A stretch of 64,000 bases of DNA, taken from the NCBI GenBank assembly GCA_033296685.1, contig MU854386.1, positions 66,086-130,085 of the forward strand, in the 5' to 3' direction. Origin of the DNA: Parachaetomium inaequale. Taxonomy: Eukaryota > Ascomycota > Sordariomycetes > Sordariales > Chaetomiaceae. The position numbers and the translations under genes were made by a program. How positions within the stretch are numbered: the first letter of the stretch is position 1; each line of letters begins with the position of its first letter. Under the pieces are notes generated by a model, which made no database searches, was not told the origin of the DNA, and worked only from the letters and a program-made list of their open reading frames with translations. Positions 1 through 11,738 of the stretch are shown here, piece after piece.

Positions 1-276
1 CACCGCGAGCAGAGCATGTACAAGGAGCTCAAGCGCATCATCCCGACGGCCGCCGCTTTCGGCGGTGCCTGCATTGGCGCTCTCTCTGTCGCCAGCGACC
101 TCATGGGTGCGCTCGGCTCGGGCACCGGAACCCTGCTTGCCGTCACGTAAGTTTAACTCTTCTAAAATGTGAATGTGCGGCACATGCTAACTTGTGCCAG
201 CATCATCTACGGTTACTTCGAGATCGCTGCCAAGGAGGGCGATTTGGCTGGCATGAAGGGCATGATCATGGGCTGA
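1..276 (+). CDS. sec61: Sec61 alpha subunit, C-terminal end (partial at window edge)
   Basis: This is the end of the pore-forming subunit of the ER protein-translocation channel, which carries nascent secretory and membrane proteins into the ER. Exons are 1-146 and 201-276; the 54-bp intron has GTAAGT at its start, a GCTAAC branch point at 186-191 and CAG at its end. The reading frame opens at base 1 with 'HREQSMYKELKRIIPTAA' and continues through 'SDLMGALGSGTGTLLAV' to 'IIYGYFEIAAKEGD', ending 'KGMIMG'. The last transmembrane helix and the cytosolic tail of Sec61/SecY are recognisable from the SDL.GALGSGTG block. The rest of the gene lies left of the window. Family assignment is secure; the exact C-terminal residues follow from the inferred splice. 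Confidence 0.93.
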
Positions 277-1968
277 GGGCAGTCAAACGCACGCACATGA
301 TTTTTTCGCAGCCAGCTGCGTCCCCCAATTCCCCCGCCGGCCGTGCTTCGCAGCCGGTATTCTGTCGTGTCGATTTACTCTGTAATTGTTGGGGAGTCAA
401 GCGCTGGCTGTCCTGTATAGTAGCAACGAGGCGAAAACCATAAAGGGAGGCTTCTCAAAAGCGGGCGGGTTATTTTTGCATCCAGGCGGGCAGTCAACAA
501 CTAGGCAGGTCTTATAGTAAATTACAGGCTCAGGCGCTCGGTTGCTCATTGGACTGATTTCCTCTGCTGGCGCCTGGAAACGTGCAGGTACTAGTATCCG
601 ACGGCAATGGGCGCTGATATTCAACAGCCGTTTCCGCCACGCCGTTGACGTGCATATCGGCGGTGTCACAGAGAGCCATCCCGAATGCGGAGGAACAAGG
701 GTCGAGACCTGGTTGTCCTCGACGTGTGGCGGTCATCCAAGCTTCAAGATTCTAACAGCTCGCTCCTCAGTTTTCGAGCCCGTCGACATGGCTGCAACCC
801 TCAATGTGACCCCTCGCATTCTGCTGCTCGTGCCGATCGTATCGGGGATTCGGGGTGACTCACTGTGCCCACCTTCGACGGGGATAGTCAATTGAAAGGC
901 GTGATGGATTAGGAAGGTCCCTGATGAGAGCGGAGTGGATGGATGCGATGGGATGGGAGGAGGGCCCCACTGTTTCTGCGGCCGGCAGGCTGTCTGCCTG
1001 CTTCCGTCTGAATTGAACTGATGAAAAGCTTCAGCAACAGTTTCTCATCAGTCCCGACATACCTCCTCATACAGGAACGAGAGGCACATGAGGTGGTGGC
1101 TGGATGGGGCCGACTTGGCGGTGAGGAAATCGCGGCTTCACGGTGTATTAGCAACATTCATCTCCACGGTAGCGGAAAGGGATGGCAATTGAATCATGAC
1201 TTGAGTATTCGTACTGATGTTTTTGCAGAGCATTGGATCTGACATCATTGATCACCCGGATCTCGCGCATCTTGAACTCCTTCCCCCCTCAGCTTCCAGG
1301 CAACAAACAGAGCAACGAACGGCAGGCATCAATTAGTGACGCGATAGATGCAGGGCCGTTATTCGGTAGACTTTTGAATTACAATTTTGCTGCCTTGACT
1401 GCCAGTAACTAACACATCCATCCAGCTCGGGCCGAGCAGTCTCTCTCGTGTGTGCTCGTGCCGCTGGCCGCCGACAGCTCCAGCGGGGCAATTGCCCAGC
1501 AACACCCCCCACCTTCTTACCCACCCTGGGAGCTCCTACCTTACCTTCCAGTGCTTCTGAGTCTTTTGATAAGCGCAGTTGCAACCCCCAGACAGACCCG
1601 CTCCAAGAATCTGCACTGCACCAAGCGAGTCCTGGAGCAGAAAAGCTCCCGACGACCCCGGCGTGCCCACTTCGGCCAAGGGAATGCAGGAGCTGCAGCA
1701 GGCAGGTCGGTAACGTTAACTAGTGCATGCAGCAGCAGGGTCTCCCCGACTGCTTAAAGCCGCCTCGCACCGAGACACTCGCTGCAGATTGACAGGAACT
1801 GTCCCATTTCTCTGCTTCATTTTTTTGGTTTTTCTTTTTTTGGGCGCCCGCCGCATTCTTGATCCGCGCCCATCCCGTCCCCTCCGCTTGGCCCATTCCC
1901 GTCCCGGTCTTCAGCCTGTCTCGCCGACTGCTCGGAAACAGCAGCCGAGACGAGCGAGTCCATCCGCC
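277..1968. other. intergenic region, no gene seen
   Basis: About 1.7 kb between the SEC61 stop and the ABC transporter start. It should hold the SEC61 3' UTR and the transporter promoter and leader. Short open frames occur on both strands, but none shows family motifs or splice-linked continuity. A pyrimidine-rich tract at about 1801-1850 precedes the transporter start, as is common in fungal promoters. I see no RNA gene. Confidence 0.6.
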
Positions 1969-4900
1969 ATGCGCCTCGACGACGCGGGCGAGATGGGGTT
2001 CGCCTCGTGCCCCTGGCCGATATGGCGGACCGATGACTTCACGCGCTGCTTTCAGCGAGAGTAAGCCCCGTCCACTGCCCGTTGTCCAGCAGTTCCCGGT
2101 GTACCGGGCCGTTGACTTGCTTTTCCTGTGCCTCCGTGGCGCTCTGCGGAACCGTTGAACTAATAAGCAACACTGAAACACAGCTACCTCAAGGTCCTGC
2201 TGCCATTGGCCGTCGTCGCCCTCTCGTTTCTCCAACTCGCCGCCCAGAGCATCATCCGAGCCGTCAGGCTAAAACGTGGTCGCGGATACGAGCGCATCGG
2301 CGAGGGCCCGGCGACCCTCTCGCCGCCATCACACACGGAGCTGCCGCGGGACGAAGAGCCCGTCAGCGAGACCGATGAGGAGGAGGACTTGACCATCAGC
2401 GGCGGCCGTCTGGCCCTGGCCAAGACCACTACGAAGGGCTCCATCGTGCAGGCCGACATCCCGCCCGCCCAGACACTCTCGGTCCTTGTCGAGGAGCTCG
2501 CCGTTGCGGGCCTGGTCGCCGTCAACGCCGCCGCGCTGGCCACCGGAGTATACGGCAGGGAATGGGGAGGCATTGCTGCCATTGCCGGCTTGGTCGTCTG
2601 GGTCTACGTCCTGGTGCTCACCTCGCTCCGCCTCTTCCTGGGGAACACCCAATGGCGCGTCCCGCGCATCTGGAACCATACGGCGGCCATCTACAGCTTC
2701 CAATGGCTGTTCATCGTCGTCGTGTTCCGCTCGGTTCTGGTCCGCCCGACTTCCCAGCTGGCCCAGACGCTGGTCATTGTCGAGTTTGTCCTGACGTCGC
2801 TGCTGTTTGGCATGGCCATCAGCACCCGCAAGGGCAACAAGACGATTCTCTTGGAGTGGGAGGACGGCATCGAGCCGGGCCGCGAGAATCTGGCGTCGCT
2901 CTTCTCGCACTACACCTTCTCCTGGGTCGACTCCATCGTCTACGCCGGCTGGAAGGAGCCGTTGAATATCAAGAGGGTTTGGAACCTGCTTCCCAAGGAC
3001 AAAGCTGCCGCCGTGCTGGCCAATTACCGCCTTCTCAAGAAGACGACCTCGCTGGCCTTCCATCTCCTCAAGTTCTTCAAGGGCATCCTGCTTGCCCAGG
3101 CCGCCTGGGCTGTTCTCGGTGGCGCCCTCACCTTTGCCCCGACGCTGCTCCTCAGAGCCATTCTGCAATACGTTGAAGATCCCACCATGGCCCCGAGGAA
3201 CGTGCTATGGCTGTACGTTATCCTCCTCCCCGTGACTGACATCCTTCGCTCCGTCTGCGACGGCCAGGCCCTGTGGATCGGCCGCAAGATTTGCATCAAC
3301 ATCCGAGCGATTCTGGTGGGCGAAATTTATGCCAAGGCACTCCGCCGGAAAGCGGCGGCCGGCAAGGACACCAACCTCGGCGCCGACAAGAAGGATACGG
3401 ACGCCGACAAGAAGAAGGGGGGCTTTGTCGCCAGGGCAAAGCGGCTTCTGGGGCTCGGAAAGGACTCCAAGGGCCGGACCGCCACCGACAATGCTACAGA
3501 TGCAGCTGCCAGCAAGGACAAGTCGGACGACTCTGACGAGCAAGTCAACCTGGGCACCATCATCAACCTGATGTCGGTCGACAGCTTCAAGGTGTCCGAG
3601 GTCACCGCCTATCTGCACTTTCTCGTCGCGGCAGCCCCCACGCAGCTCATCGTTTCCATCGTCCTGCTCTACCAGGTCATGGGCTTGAGTGCCATCCCTG
3701 GCTTTGTTGTCATGGCGCTGCTGCTCCCGGTTAACATTGCATTTGGAAAAGGCTTCAACTCGAGCCAGAAGAGGATCATGGCTGCTACGGACAAGCGTAT
3801 CCACACGACCAACGAGATCCTGCAGAACATCAGGATCATCAAGTACTTTGCCTGGGAGCACCGGTTCGCCAACATCGTCGACGAGAAACGCCGCGCCGAG
3901 CTCAAGGCTCTGCGGTTCAGGTTTATGATCTGGGCCGCCGCTGTTGCCGTCTGGAACACGGTGCCGATCCTGATCACCTTCTTCTCGTTCCTCATCTACA
4001 CGGTCGTCGAGAAGAAGCCGCTCTACCCGTCTGTCGCCTTCACCGCCATCTCGCTGTTCATGCTCCTTCGCTACCCGCTCGACCAGCTCGGCGACATGAT
4101 TGCCCACGTTCAAGAGTCTCGAGTGTCGATCGACCGTATCGAGGAGTTCTTGTCCGAGGAGGAGACGGAAAAGTTTGCCCAACTGGGCATCGACAATGTC
4201 GACGAGACCGGTAAAAGGGTGATTGGGTTCAGGAACGCCACGTTTGTCTGGGGAAGCAGGACGGCCGTTGCTGACGACGGGTCCATGGCGTTCCGCCTGC
4301 TCGATCTCGACCTCGACTTCAAGCTTGGCAAGCTGAACGTCATTACTGGCCCTACAGGCTCTGGAAAGACGTCCATGCTCATGGCGCTCCTTGGTGAGAT
4401 GACCATCATGAAGGGCCGCGTTTTTCTCCCCGGCGGCCGCAGCCGTGAGGATGTCCGCCCCGACCCGGAGACAGGGCTCGCCGAGACGTGCGCCTATGTC
4501 GCCCAGCAGGCCTGGCTTGTCAACGCCAGCATCAAGGACAACATCCTGTTCTCGGCTCCATTCGACGAGCAGAGATACCGCGATGTCATTGTGGCCTGTG
4601 CGCTGGAACGTGATTTGGAGATTCTCGACAACGGCGACGAGACCCTGGTCGGTGAGAAGGGCATCACCCTCTCCGGCGGCCAGAAGCAGCGCATCTCGCT
4701 TGCGAGAGCCGTCTACTCCAACTCGAAACACTTGCTCATGGACGACTGCCTCAGCGCTGTCGACTCTCACACCGCGCAGTGGATCTTCAGCAACTGCATC
4801 ATGGGCCCGCTGATGCGCCACCGCACTTGCATCCTCGTCTCGCACAATATCCCGCTGTGCGTGCCGCCGGCCGATTACGTTGTCACGATGGCCAACGGCC

Positions 4901-7290
4901 GTGTCACCGGCCAGGGCACACCGCAAGAGCTCATCGTGGCTGGCACGCTTCCCGAGGACGCCGTCGTGCAGAAGTCTGCTCCGGGCTCCGCGCACATTTC
5001 CCGCGTGCCTTCCCGCGTTCCCTCGAGTGTTGGGGAGGAGAGCGGTGCTACTCTGGTCAACGAGGCGGATGGTGATCAGCAAAAGACGAGGAACGAAGCC
5101 GCCAAGAAGAAGGAAACCAAGAAGCAGGACGCCATGGAGGAGACCAAGGCCACGGGCGCCGTCAAGTGGCCCGTCATGAAGCTCTACCTGCGGTCTATGG
5201 GAGGCTGGTGGTTTTGGATCGTCGCGGGTTTCGTCTTTGGAACGCAGCAGCTCTCGGGTGTCGCGTCCAGCCTTTGGATCAAGGAGTGGTCCAACCAGTA
5301 CACCGCCGAGGAGACGGTTAAGATCCAGTTCAACATGAACTCGCACAGCTACTCGGCCCAGACCATGTCGCCGACCTACTTTGCATCGATTGCGAACTAT
5401 GTTAAGGGCAACTCGACGACCCTCTCCGCCGCTGAGACGCCCGAGGTGAACGTCGCTTACTACCTGACAGTGCTGGCAGCTATTGGCATAGCTGGCGCGC
5501 TCGCCGCTCTGTTCAGGGACTTGTGGATCTTCCTCGGCTCCCTCACTGCCTCGTGGAAGCTGCATGACGGCCTGATGAGCGCCGTGACGGGCGCAAAGTT
5601 CAAGTTCTTCGACGTGACGCCTCTGGGGCAGATGATGAACCGCTTCAGCAAGGACTTGGAGGCCGTCGACCAGGAGGTTGCGCCCGTCGCCATTGGCGTC
5701 ATGTCGTGCGCCTTGGGCATCGTCGTGACTATCGTCCTGATCGCCTACGTCACACCCGCCTTTTTGATCGCCGGTATCTTCATCGCTCTCGCATACGTGC
5801 TCCTTGGGCAGTTTTACCTGCACGCGTCGCGCGACCTGAAGCGGCTGGAGTCGGTCGAGCGGAGCCCGCTCTTCCAGCAGTTCGGCGAGACCCTCAGCGG
5901 CGTCACGACCATCCGCGCCTACGGCGACGAGAGGCGCTTCATCCGGGACAACCTGGCCCGCATCAACACGCAGCTGCGGCCGTTCATCTACCTGTGGGCC
6001 GCTAACAGATGGCTCTCCTTCCGGACCGACTGCCTCGGCGACGTTGTCGCCTTCTTTGCCGGCGTGTTTGTCATTGTCGGCCTCGGCAAGATTGACCCCG
6101 GCTCGGCTGGTATCTCGCTGAGCTATGCGATTGGATTTGCTGACAACATTCTGTGGCTGGTTCGTATGTATGCCTTGAACGAGCAGAACATGAACTCGGT
6201 CGAGCGCATCAAGGAGTACCTGGAGGTGGAGCAGGAGGCGGCTGCTATCGTCGAGAAGAGCCGGCCGCCTGCGAACTGGCCGTCCAAGGGGACCGTCGAG
6301 TTCATCAACTACAGCACACGGTACCGCCAGGAGCTGGAGCCCGTGCTGCGCAACCTGACCTTCAAGATTGAGGCCCGGGAGAAGATTGGCATTGTCGGGC
6401 GGACAGGCGCCGGCAAGAGCTCGCTCACGCTGGCCATCTTCCGCGCGCTTGAGGCCGACGAGGGCAAGATCCTCATCGACGACGTCGACATTGGTATGAT
6501 GGGCCTCCGCGACCTGCGCGAGGCCATCACCATCGTGCCGCAGGAGCCGACCCTCTTCATGGGCACCATCCGCAGCAACCTCGACCCCTTCGAGCTGTAC
6601 ACTGACGAGCAAATCTTCAACGCGCTCCGCCGCGTCCACCTCATCCAGCCCGACGAGCTCACAGCCGCCACCAACACCCCGACCGTCATCCTCCCGGAAG
6701 CCACAACCGCGACCGACACCATCACCACCTCCACCACCCAAGACCAAACCCAACAACAAGACCAAGCAGAACCATCCCGCCCCCCTTCAGTCACGAACAA
6801 GAACGTCTTCCTCGACCTCTCGTCCCCCGTCACCGAGTCGGGCAACAACCTCTCGCAAGGCCAGCGCCAGCTCCTCTGCCTGGCGCGCGCCCTGCTCAAG
6901 AACCCCACCGTGCTCGTCATGGACGAGGCCACGGCGTCGATCGACTACGCCACCGACTCGGCCATCCAGGAGACGATCCGCGAGCTGACGAGCACCATCA
7001 TCACCATCGCGCACCGCCTGCAGACGATTGTGGATTATGACAAGGTGCTGGTGCTGGATAAGGGGGAGATTGTCGAGTATGGGCATCCGTGGGAGTTGAT
7101 GAGGCAAGCGGGGGGCGTTTTTAGGGGGATGTGTGAGATGAGTGGGGATTATGCTGCCCTGGCGGTCACGGCAAAGAAGGCGTGGAGGGGGAAGCGGTTG
7201 GTGGATGTTGATGAGGATGGGGAGGAGGGTGAGGAGGGGGGGGTGGGGACGCCGGCGGCTGTGGAGGTCAGGCAGGAGCAGGAGTCATAG
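1969..7290 (+). CDS. full-length ABC transporter, subfamily C (Ybt1/Bat1-like)
   Basis: An ATP-driven exporter; fungal relatives of yeast Ybt1 sit in the vacuolar membrane and move organic anions such as bile acids, but the substrate here is unknown. Exons are 1969-2060 and 2184-7290 (intron GTAAGC..CAG), giving about 1732 residues. The first exon supplies 30 codons ('MRLDDAGEMGFASCPWPIW'), and the join restores a continuous frame into the first membrane helix. Order: N-terminal membrane region, TMD1 with a charged Lys-rich insert, NBD1 (Walker A 'GPTGSGKTS' near residue 753, signature 'LSGGQKQR' near 860, Walker B 'LLMDDCLSAVD'), Lys/Glu-rich linker, TMD2, NBD2 (Walker A 'GRTGAGKSS' near 1436, signature 'LSQGQRQ' near 1587, 'VLVMDEATAS'). 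NBD1 has Asp in place of the catalytic Glu, as is usual in ABCC. A Thr/Gln-rich insert of about 55 residues precedes the NBD2 signature. The codons near the 3' end become strikingly G-rich. The same frame is open upstream to 1723, so a longer start cannot be excluded. Confidence 0.92.
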
Positions 7291-8806
7291 GGTCGCTCTT
7301 CTTCCTTTTTTGGGGAGGTTGTGGCTGAGTGGGTGAGGGGGGTTGAGGGGTGCTGAAAGCATCGGGCATTGGGTTGAGGGCGGCGTGGAAGATTATGGAT
7401 ACCATGGACTTTTGTGGGTTTGTGGTTGGTGTGCATACGATGCGATGCGCCCTGGACATACCAGTTATTCGTAGTATTTAGTAGCCGATTTTGTTTTTGG
7501 CTCAAAGAGATGGGGACGTCGGGGATGCTGCTCTACATGTTGTAGGGACGGGGGGTGGTGCGTAGGTACCTAGGCATGGTTGGCATGGCTGGCATGGTTT
7601 GATGCCGCGCCGGGACTGGGGGGCTGAGCAGGGCAGTCAGTCAGTCAGTCAGTCAGCGGATGGATACAGTAGTGTTGAGTTTGGGTTTTTCGGTTGGGTT
7701 AAGAAAAGAAATTATATGTTTGCATCCAGTTACTTGGGGAACCTTTCAATGTGCTGTCCAGGAGATGAATCGGAGAAGTCCAACGACAAGACGAGCACCT
7801 TAAGAAGGGCCTTGGAGGAGCCGGCAGGCTCTTGGTGGCATGGAAGCAGAACTGGTGCTATGACAGCCAAGCAGGCAGTGCTTGGGGATCATTGGTAAAG
7901 TGCCTGCCTGCCCTCTCAAAAAAAGTATTGTCACACTACCCAAAAAGAAACAGAAAAAAGGAACGGAATCATACCTGAATCCGCCACTCTCAATTTTTCC
8001 AGCACCAACGTAGTATTAAAAATGGATTAAAAGTTGTAACTAGAGGCTTTTGGATGGAATATACACTCGATACCCCTTCATTTCATGTTCGTGCCATGGG
8101 GCGCGGGTTTTATCGCCTATAAAGTCACATACATACATCCATTGGTTCTCATACGACTTCCATATAAGTGGGGAGTGACAACACTTTTGCGACATGACCG
8201 TATACCGCCCAGGGTTCAAGACCTCAACTTCATCCCAAGCTACTGCTCAGGGCCATGTGAGGGTAATACCAAGGGGCGGTTGGGGTCACACGAAGATAGC
8301 CTCATCATCTGAAAAGGAGGAGGGTGACCGTGTGACGCCATCGTTGTAGTTCTACCACGTGGTTTTCTTGCTGGGTCTTTCTATAAAGCTTCATTGTACC
8401 ACGATGGGATTCTCCCCTTGTTGTTTGCAACCGCTCACTCCGTTTATGGTTCTACGGGACCGCAACAACACAGCAAGTCAGTAAATTTCTTTACCGACCA
8501 AACGCGGGCAGGTTACCCTCTCAGCTATGACTCCAAGGGGCCGCTGGCTGGAGATTCTTCGCGGGCTTTGTGAAACGGGACTGACGGTATCTGTGACACG
8601 ACGGCAGGTATAACATCTGCGAAATCTCAGGAACTGCGGTACCGTGGCCCAAACCAAGCACTCGACTTCGTGCGAGAGCATCCTCACAGGTCATCGAATC
8701 GGGCATCGACACAGCAGTTCAGGCCCGGGGCAATCGCCGAGAGAGCATTGACGCCAAAACCAGCAGGATATCACATAGCACCATACAGCCTCTCGCTCCG
8801 CTCATC
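7291..8806. other. intergenic region, no gene seen
   Basis: About 1.5 kb between two plus-strand genes. It begins with a G/T-rich transporter 3' UTR, contains a CAGT microsatellite, then turns AT-rich (about 7910-8160). No open frame here has recognisable motifs. The end should hold the promoter and leader of the proline-rich membrane protein that follows. Confidence 0.55.
7634..7656. repeat. CAGT microsatellite
   Basis: Just under six uninterrupted copies of the tetranucleotide CAGT, in the presumed 3' flank of the ABC transporter. Likely length-polymorphic; no function suggested. Confidence 0.9.
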
Positions 8807-9738
8807 ATGGCATCTCCAGGCCTCCACTACAAATTGCAACGCAGCGAGGGAAACGACGCACCGTATGGAATCCCTCCTCCCCTTCTTCTTTATCACCATC
8901 ACTAACCTCGTCCAGCCCTCCCCCACCAACCCCCTCAACCGACTCCCCAGCCCCCAACCCAGACCCGCCACCGCCTCCCCCTCCCCCTCCGACACCAACC
9001 CCCGACCCGCCCCCCAAAACCAACATCAACCCATCCCCAACCCCAAACCACACCTCCTCCTCATCCACCGCCACCCTCTACGTCTCGTTCCCAACCTACG
9101 TAACAACAGCATCAACCTTGAGCACCCACAGCACCCCCCGCCCAACGACAACAACAGGTAGCACAACAGGTAGCACCACCACTAACCCAAGCGGCATCCC
9201 CGACCTTGACCAGCAGCCCGGAACATCAGCACCCCACAACAGCACTAACAACAACAATAACAACACCATCAACCTCGTCAAGATCGGCGTGCCCTCTATC
9301 GTGGGCGGGCTGGTACTGCTCGGGGCGGTGTTCGCAGCCTGCTGGTGGGTGTTTGTGGCGCGGACGAGGCGGGCGAGCGAGGCGAGGCGGGAGGCGAAGG
9401 GGAAGGGGAGAGCGGTTGTGGTTTCGGGTCCCGTTCCGGGTTCGGGGTCGGGTCCGAGTGTGGGGGTTGGGTACGGGGTTCGGCCTGTGCCCCCGGAGAG
9501 GGGGGGGTATTATCGTCATCAGGATGGTGGGAGGGAGAGGAGCCAGGTGGGTGGGGGGAACGGTCAGAGGGGAGGGGCACTGCCTAAGCTGCCTGGGAAC
9601 GGGCAGGAGGTGGTTCCTATTGTTATGGTGAGGGATGGGGGGAGTGGTGGTGCTGGGGTTTATGGAACGACGGGGGGTGGTGATCATCATCACGGGGGTG
9701 ATTGGGGGGATAAACCGTGGATGGGGGGGTATATTTGA
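8807..9738 (+). CDS. predicted single-pass membrane protein with proline/threonine-rich domain
   Basis: I do not recognise the family. The model is two exons, 8807-8862 and 8916-9738, joined over a 53-bp intron (GTATGG, branch ACTAAC, end CCAG). Splicing joins the opening 'MASPGLHYKLQRSEGNDA' to a long frame that otherwise has no start codon, giving about 292 residues. What follows is Pro-rich (a run of nine prolines), then Ser/Thr/Asn-rich, then one membrane segment ('IVGGLVLLGAVFAACWWVFV'), basic residues 'RTRR', and a Gly-rich tail with several His. This resembles fungal wall-sensor-like or other single-span proteins in layout only. Topology is uncertain because there is no classic signal peptide: the conserved-looking N-terminus may be cytosolic. 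The coding strand switches from C-rich before the membrane span to G-rich after it, so other frames are also open; that lowers confidence. Confidence 0.5.
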
Positions 9739-10789
9739 TACTTATCAGGTATTTACTTGCGTACATGATGCTTCGTCAGGAGCATGATGCCGAGTATGAG
9801 AGCGGTTCAACTGGACTTCAGATGACCCGCCGCCCACATGTATGATGCATCATGCCGCCACCTCACACCTCACATGCGCAGACGTGAAAGCAACTCTCCT
9901 CCCAGCCACATATTTTCCGTCATTGGGAATTTGTTAAAAAGTGTAGGATCTGTCAAGGCTTGAGAAACCCTAGGTGACTCAGCTTGATGAGCCCGAGGCC
10001 CCGAATTCGGAACCATCAGCGCCCAGGAGTCCCAGCCGCAGGACCGCTAGTCACTGCCCCGCCACCTCGAGGGCAAAGACTTCATCGTACGACGGCGGCG
10101 GAATTTTATGCCTCGATCAGAAAGCCAAGACACGATCGTCCACTTCATCGCCCCCCTAGGGGCGAGCCGGAGACTGGAGCCTCGGGTTGGTTACCACGCC
10201 GATGGAACCATACAAGCCATTGTACTACCATTGGCATTTTCTAGTGCAAGCACCGCCATCTTGTCAGCCTTTCGAAGCGCCCGGCGCCCGGCGCCCGATC
10301 ACCCCGCCTGTACCACCACAGCCCACAGCAGCCTCGCGCAGCCGAGACATAGTACAGCATCCCGGTCTGTGGCTTAGCTACATGTACAGAGGGAATGCAT
10401 GCCCCTCCTTTTTGCCAATTTTTACGGAAAGCCATTCTCCTGTTGCTCATCGAACAATTGTCTTTGCCGACATCATATCAAAAGTGAAAAACAAGAGGCA
10501 TCGGCGTGTCAGCTTTGCCTTTTCTGTTTGGGATTCGAACCTGAACCGCGTCCTTGATGACACTAGGTTCGCCCCGTTTGGATAAAAGACCAACAATTCC
10601 GGGTGCACCGGGAGTGAAGGGATATCACTTCTACAGGTCAGCCAACACATTGGTGATTTCGAGTGCCTACAGTAGATTGCTAACAGCTACTCAGGCACCA
10701 GCAGAACACACCCAAGCGCCGGCTTCTACTTCTCGCCCATCCAATTCCAGTCGAACACTCAACTACCTACGTGGCCGCCAGCTGCCACC
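9739..10789. other. intergenic region, no convincing gene
   Basis: About 1 kb between two small plus-strand membrane-protein genes. Open frames of 60-130 codons occur (for example at 10187-10585), but their composition is irregular and no motif or splice pattern supports them. A TGACTCA heptamer near 9974 matches the consensus of Gcn4/CPC1-type bZIP factors; it is isolated and I attach little weight to it. Confidence 0.5.
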
Positions 10790-11137
10790 ATGGCCCCTAC
10801 CCGGCCACCCATGGGCCGTCTCCCCATCATGAAACAACAGGGAGGCATTTTGATCATCCTGCTCTTCTCGTGCATAGTCTTGCTCGGCCTAGTCTTTCTG
10901 GGCGACCGACGCGCGGCCAGGCCGGGGCTCCCGCCTCCCTCTCCCTCTCGACGCAGCCGCGGCATGGATTCGGACACCGGTAGCCCCAGGTTCAAGGGCA
11001 AGGGAATCGAACCGTCAGAGACCACTCCGCTCCTGTCGCCCGAGCCGACCGTCGTTGGCTCCGAGAGTGAGAGTTCGAGCACCAAGCGAACAGACAGCGA
11101 CCTCTCGTGGCTGTCGGCAGCGACGGATGGGTCTTGA
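10790..11137 (+). CDS. small single-pass membrane protein, unknown function
   Basis: A 115-residue open frame starting in a strong fungal context (CCACCATGG). Residues about 19-40 form one hydrophobic helix ('ILIILLFSCIVLLGLVFLG'), followed by basic residues 'DRRAAR' and a polar, Ser/Pro/Glu-rich tail containing 'ETTPLLSPEPT', which includes a dileucine-like TPLL sorting motif. The layout suggests a single-span endomembrane protein with a cytosolic tail after the helix. No domain is recognised. A single-exon model is assumed; an extra exon cannot be excluded. Confidence 0.5.
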   Translation: MAPTRPPMGRLPIMKQQGGILIILLFSCIVLLGLVFLGDRRAARPGLPPPSPSRRSRGMDSDTGSPRFKGKGIEPSETTPLLSPEPTVVGSESESSSTKRTDSDLSWLSAATDGS

Positions 11138-11552
11138 GAAGAAGGGTCGTCGTCAACCTTGGCTGGGCTGGCCGGAAGGATCGGTAATTGCCTCTCCCTT
11201 GTTTGGCCGGAAATTTATGTTTTGTAATTAACTTTGGTTCTGTTGGCCCTATTCAAGTTTCGATACGGGCATCGATAGAAGGAAAATGTACAACTACCTA
11301 GCCTCACTATGGCTTCGTACTAGCTCTAAAAGAATTTAACACAAAAAACAAAACAGACCTTTATCAAACTCCCTCTAGCCACCCAGACCGTGTAACAGAC
11401 TCCGCCCGCTTCATGTCATCTCTTTCCAAGACATGGACCCAACTCCCTAATCATAGTCCTATCCTCACCAAAATCTAGCTCCCACGTACTACAACAACCC
11501 AACACCCTTTCACATTCCATGACTGACAACACTCAACCCATCAGGAGGGCCG
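11138..11552. other. intergenic region between convergent small genes
   Basis: About 415 bp, AT-rich in the middle (11200-11360), between two convergent small genes. It presumably holds their 3' UTRs and polyadenylation signals. Nothing else is seen. Confidence 0.55.
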
Positions 11553-11738
11553 TCACCCCATCACCTTCCCCGTCAGCGGATCAAACGCGCCCCTCACCGG
11601 CACCGGCTTCCTGAACCCCGTCAGCCACATGCCGAGCAGCTGTGTCCCCACCAGCGAGCCGACCAGCAGCCCCGAGACGACGTAGACGTAGACGGGGATG
11701 TCGGGCATCGGTATGTCGTGCGTGTCGGTGCCGCCCAT
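11553..11738 (-). CDS. very small membrane protein (61 aa), unknown function
   Basis: A 61-residue frame beginning 'MGGTDTHDIPMPDIPVYV' and containing one glycine-studded hydrophobic segment ('VVSGLLVGSLVGTQLLGMWL') followed by 'TGFRKPVPVRGAFDPLTG'. The same frame is open to 11879, but that extension is a Pro/Gln/Thr-rich stretch typical of a leader, so the internal Met is preferred. The compact N-tail, helix, basic C-tail layout fits a small mitochondrial or ER single-span protein. I cannot name a family. An upstream untranslated leader of several hundred bases is likely. Confidence 0.5.
   Translation of the reverse strand: MGGTDTHDIPMPDIPVYVYVVSGLLVGSLVGTQLLGMWLTGFRKPVPVRGAFDPLTGKVMG

Noticed and set aside
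3205..6765. 1186-codon open frame on the minus strand
   Set aside because: It lies entirely antisense to the ABC transporter, whose plus frame carries all ABC motifs; GC-rich third positions leave the opposite strand open by chance.
8670..9161. 163-codon plus-strand frame with a hydrophobic start resembling a signal peptide
   Set aside because: The hydrophobic stretch falls in the inferred intron, and the downstream Pro-rich frame with a genuine membrane span is better explained by the spliced model.
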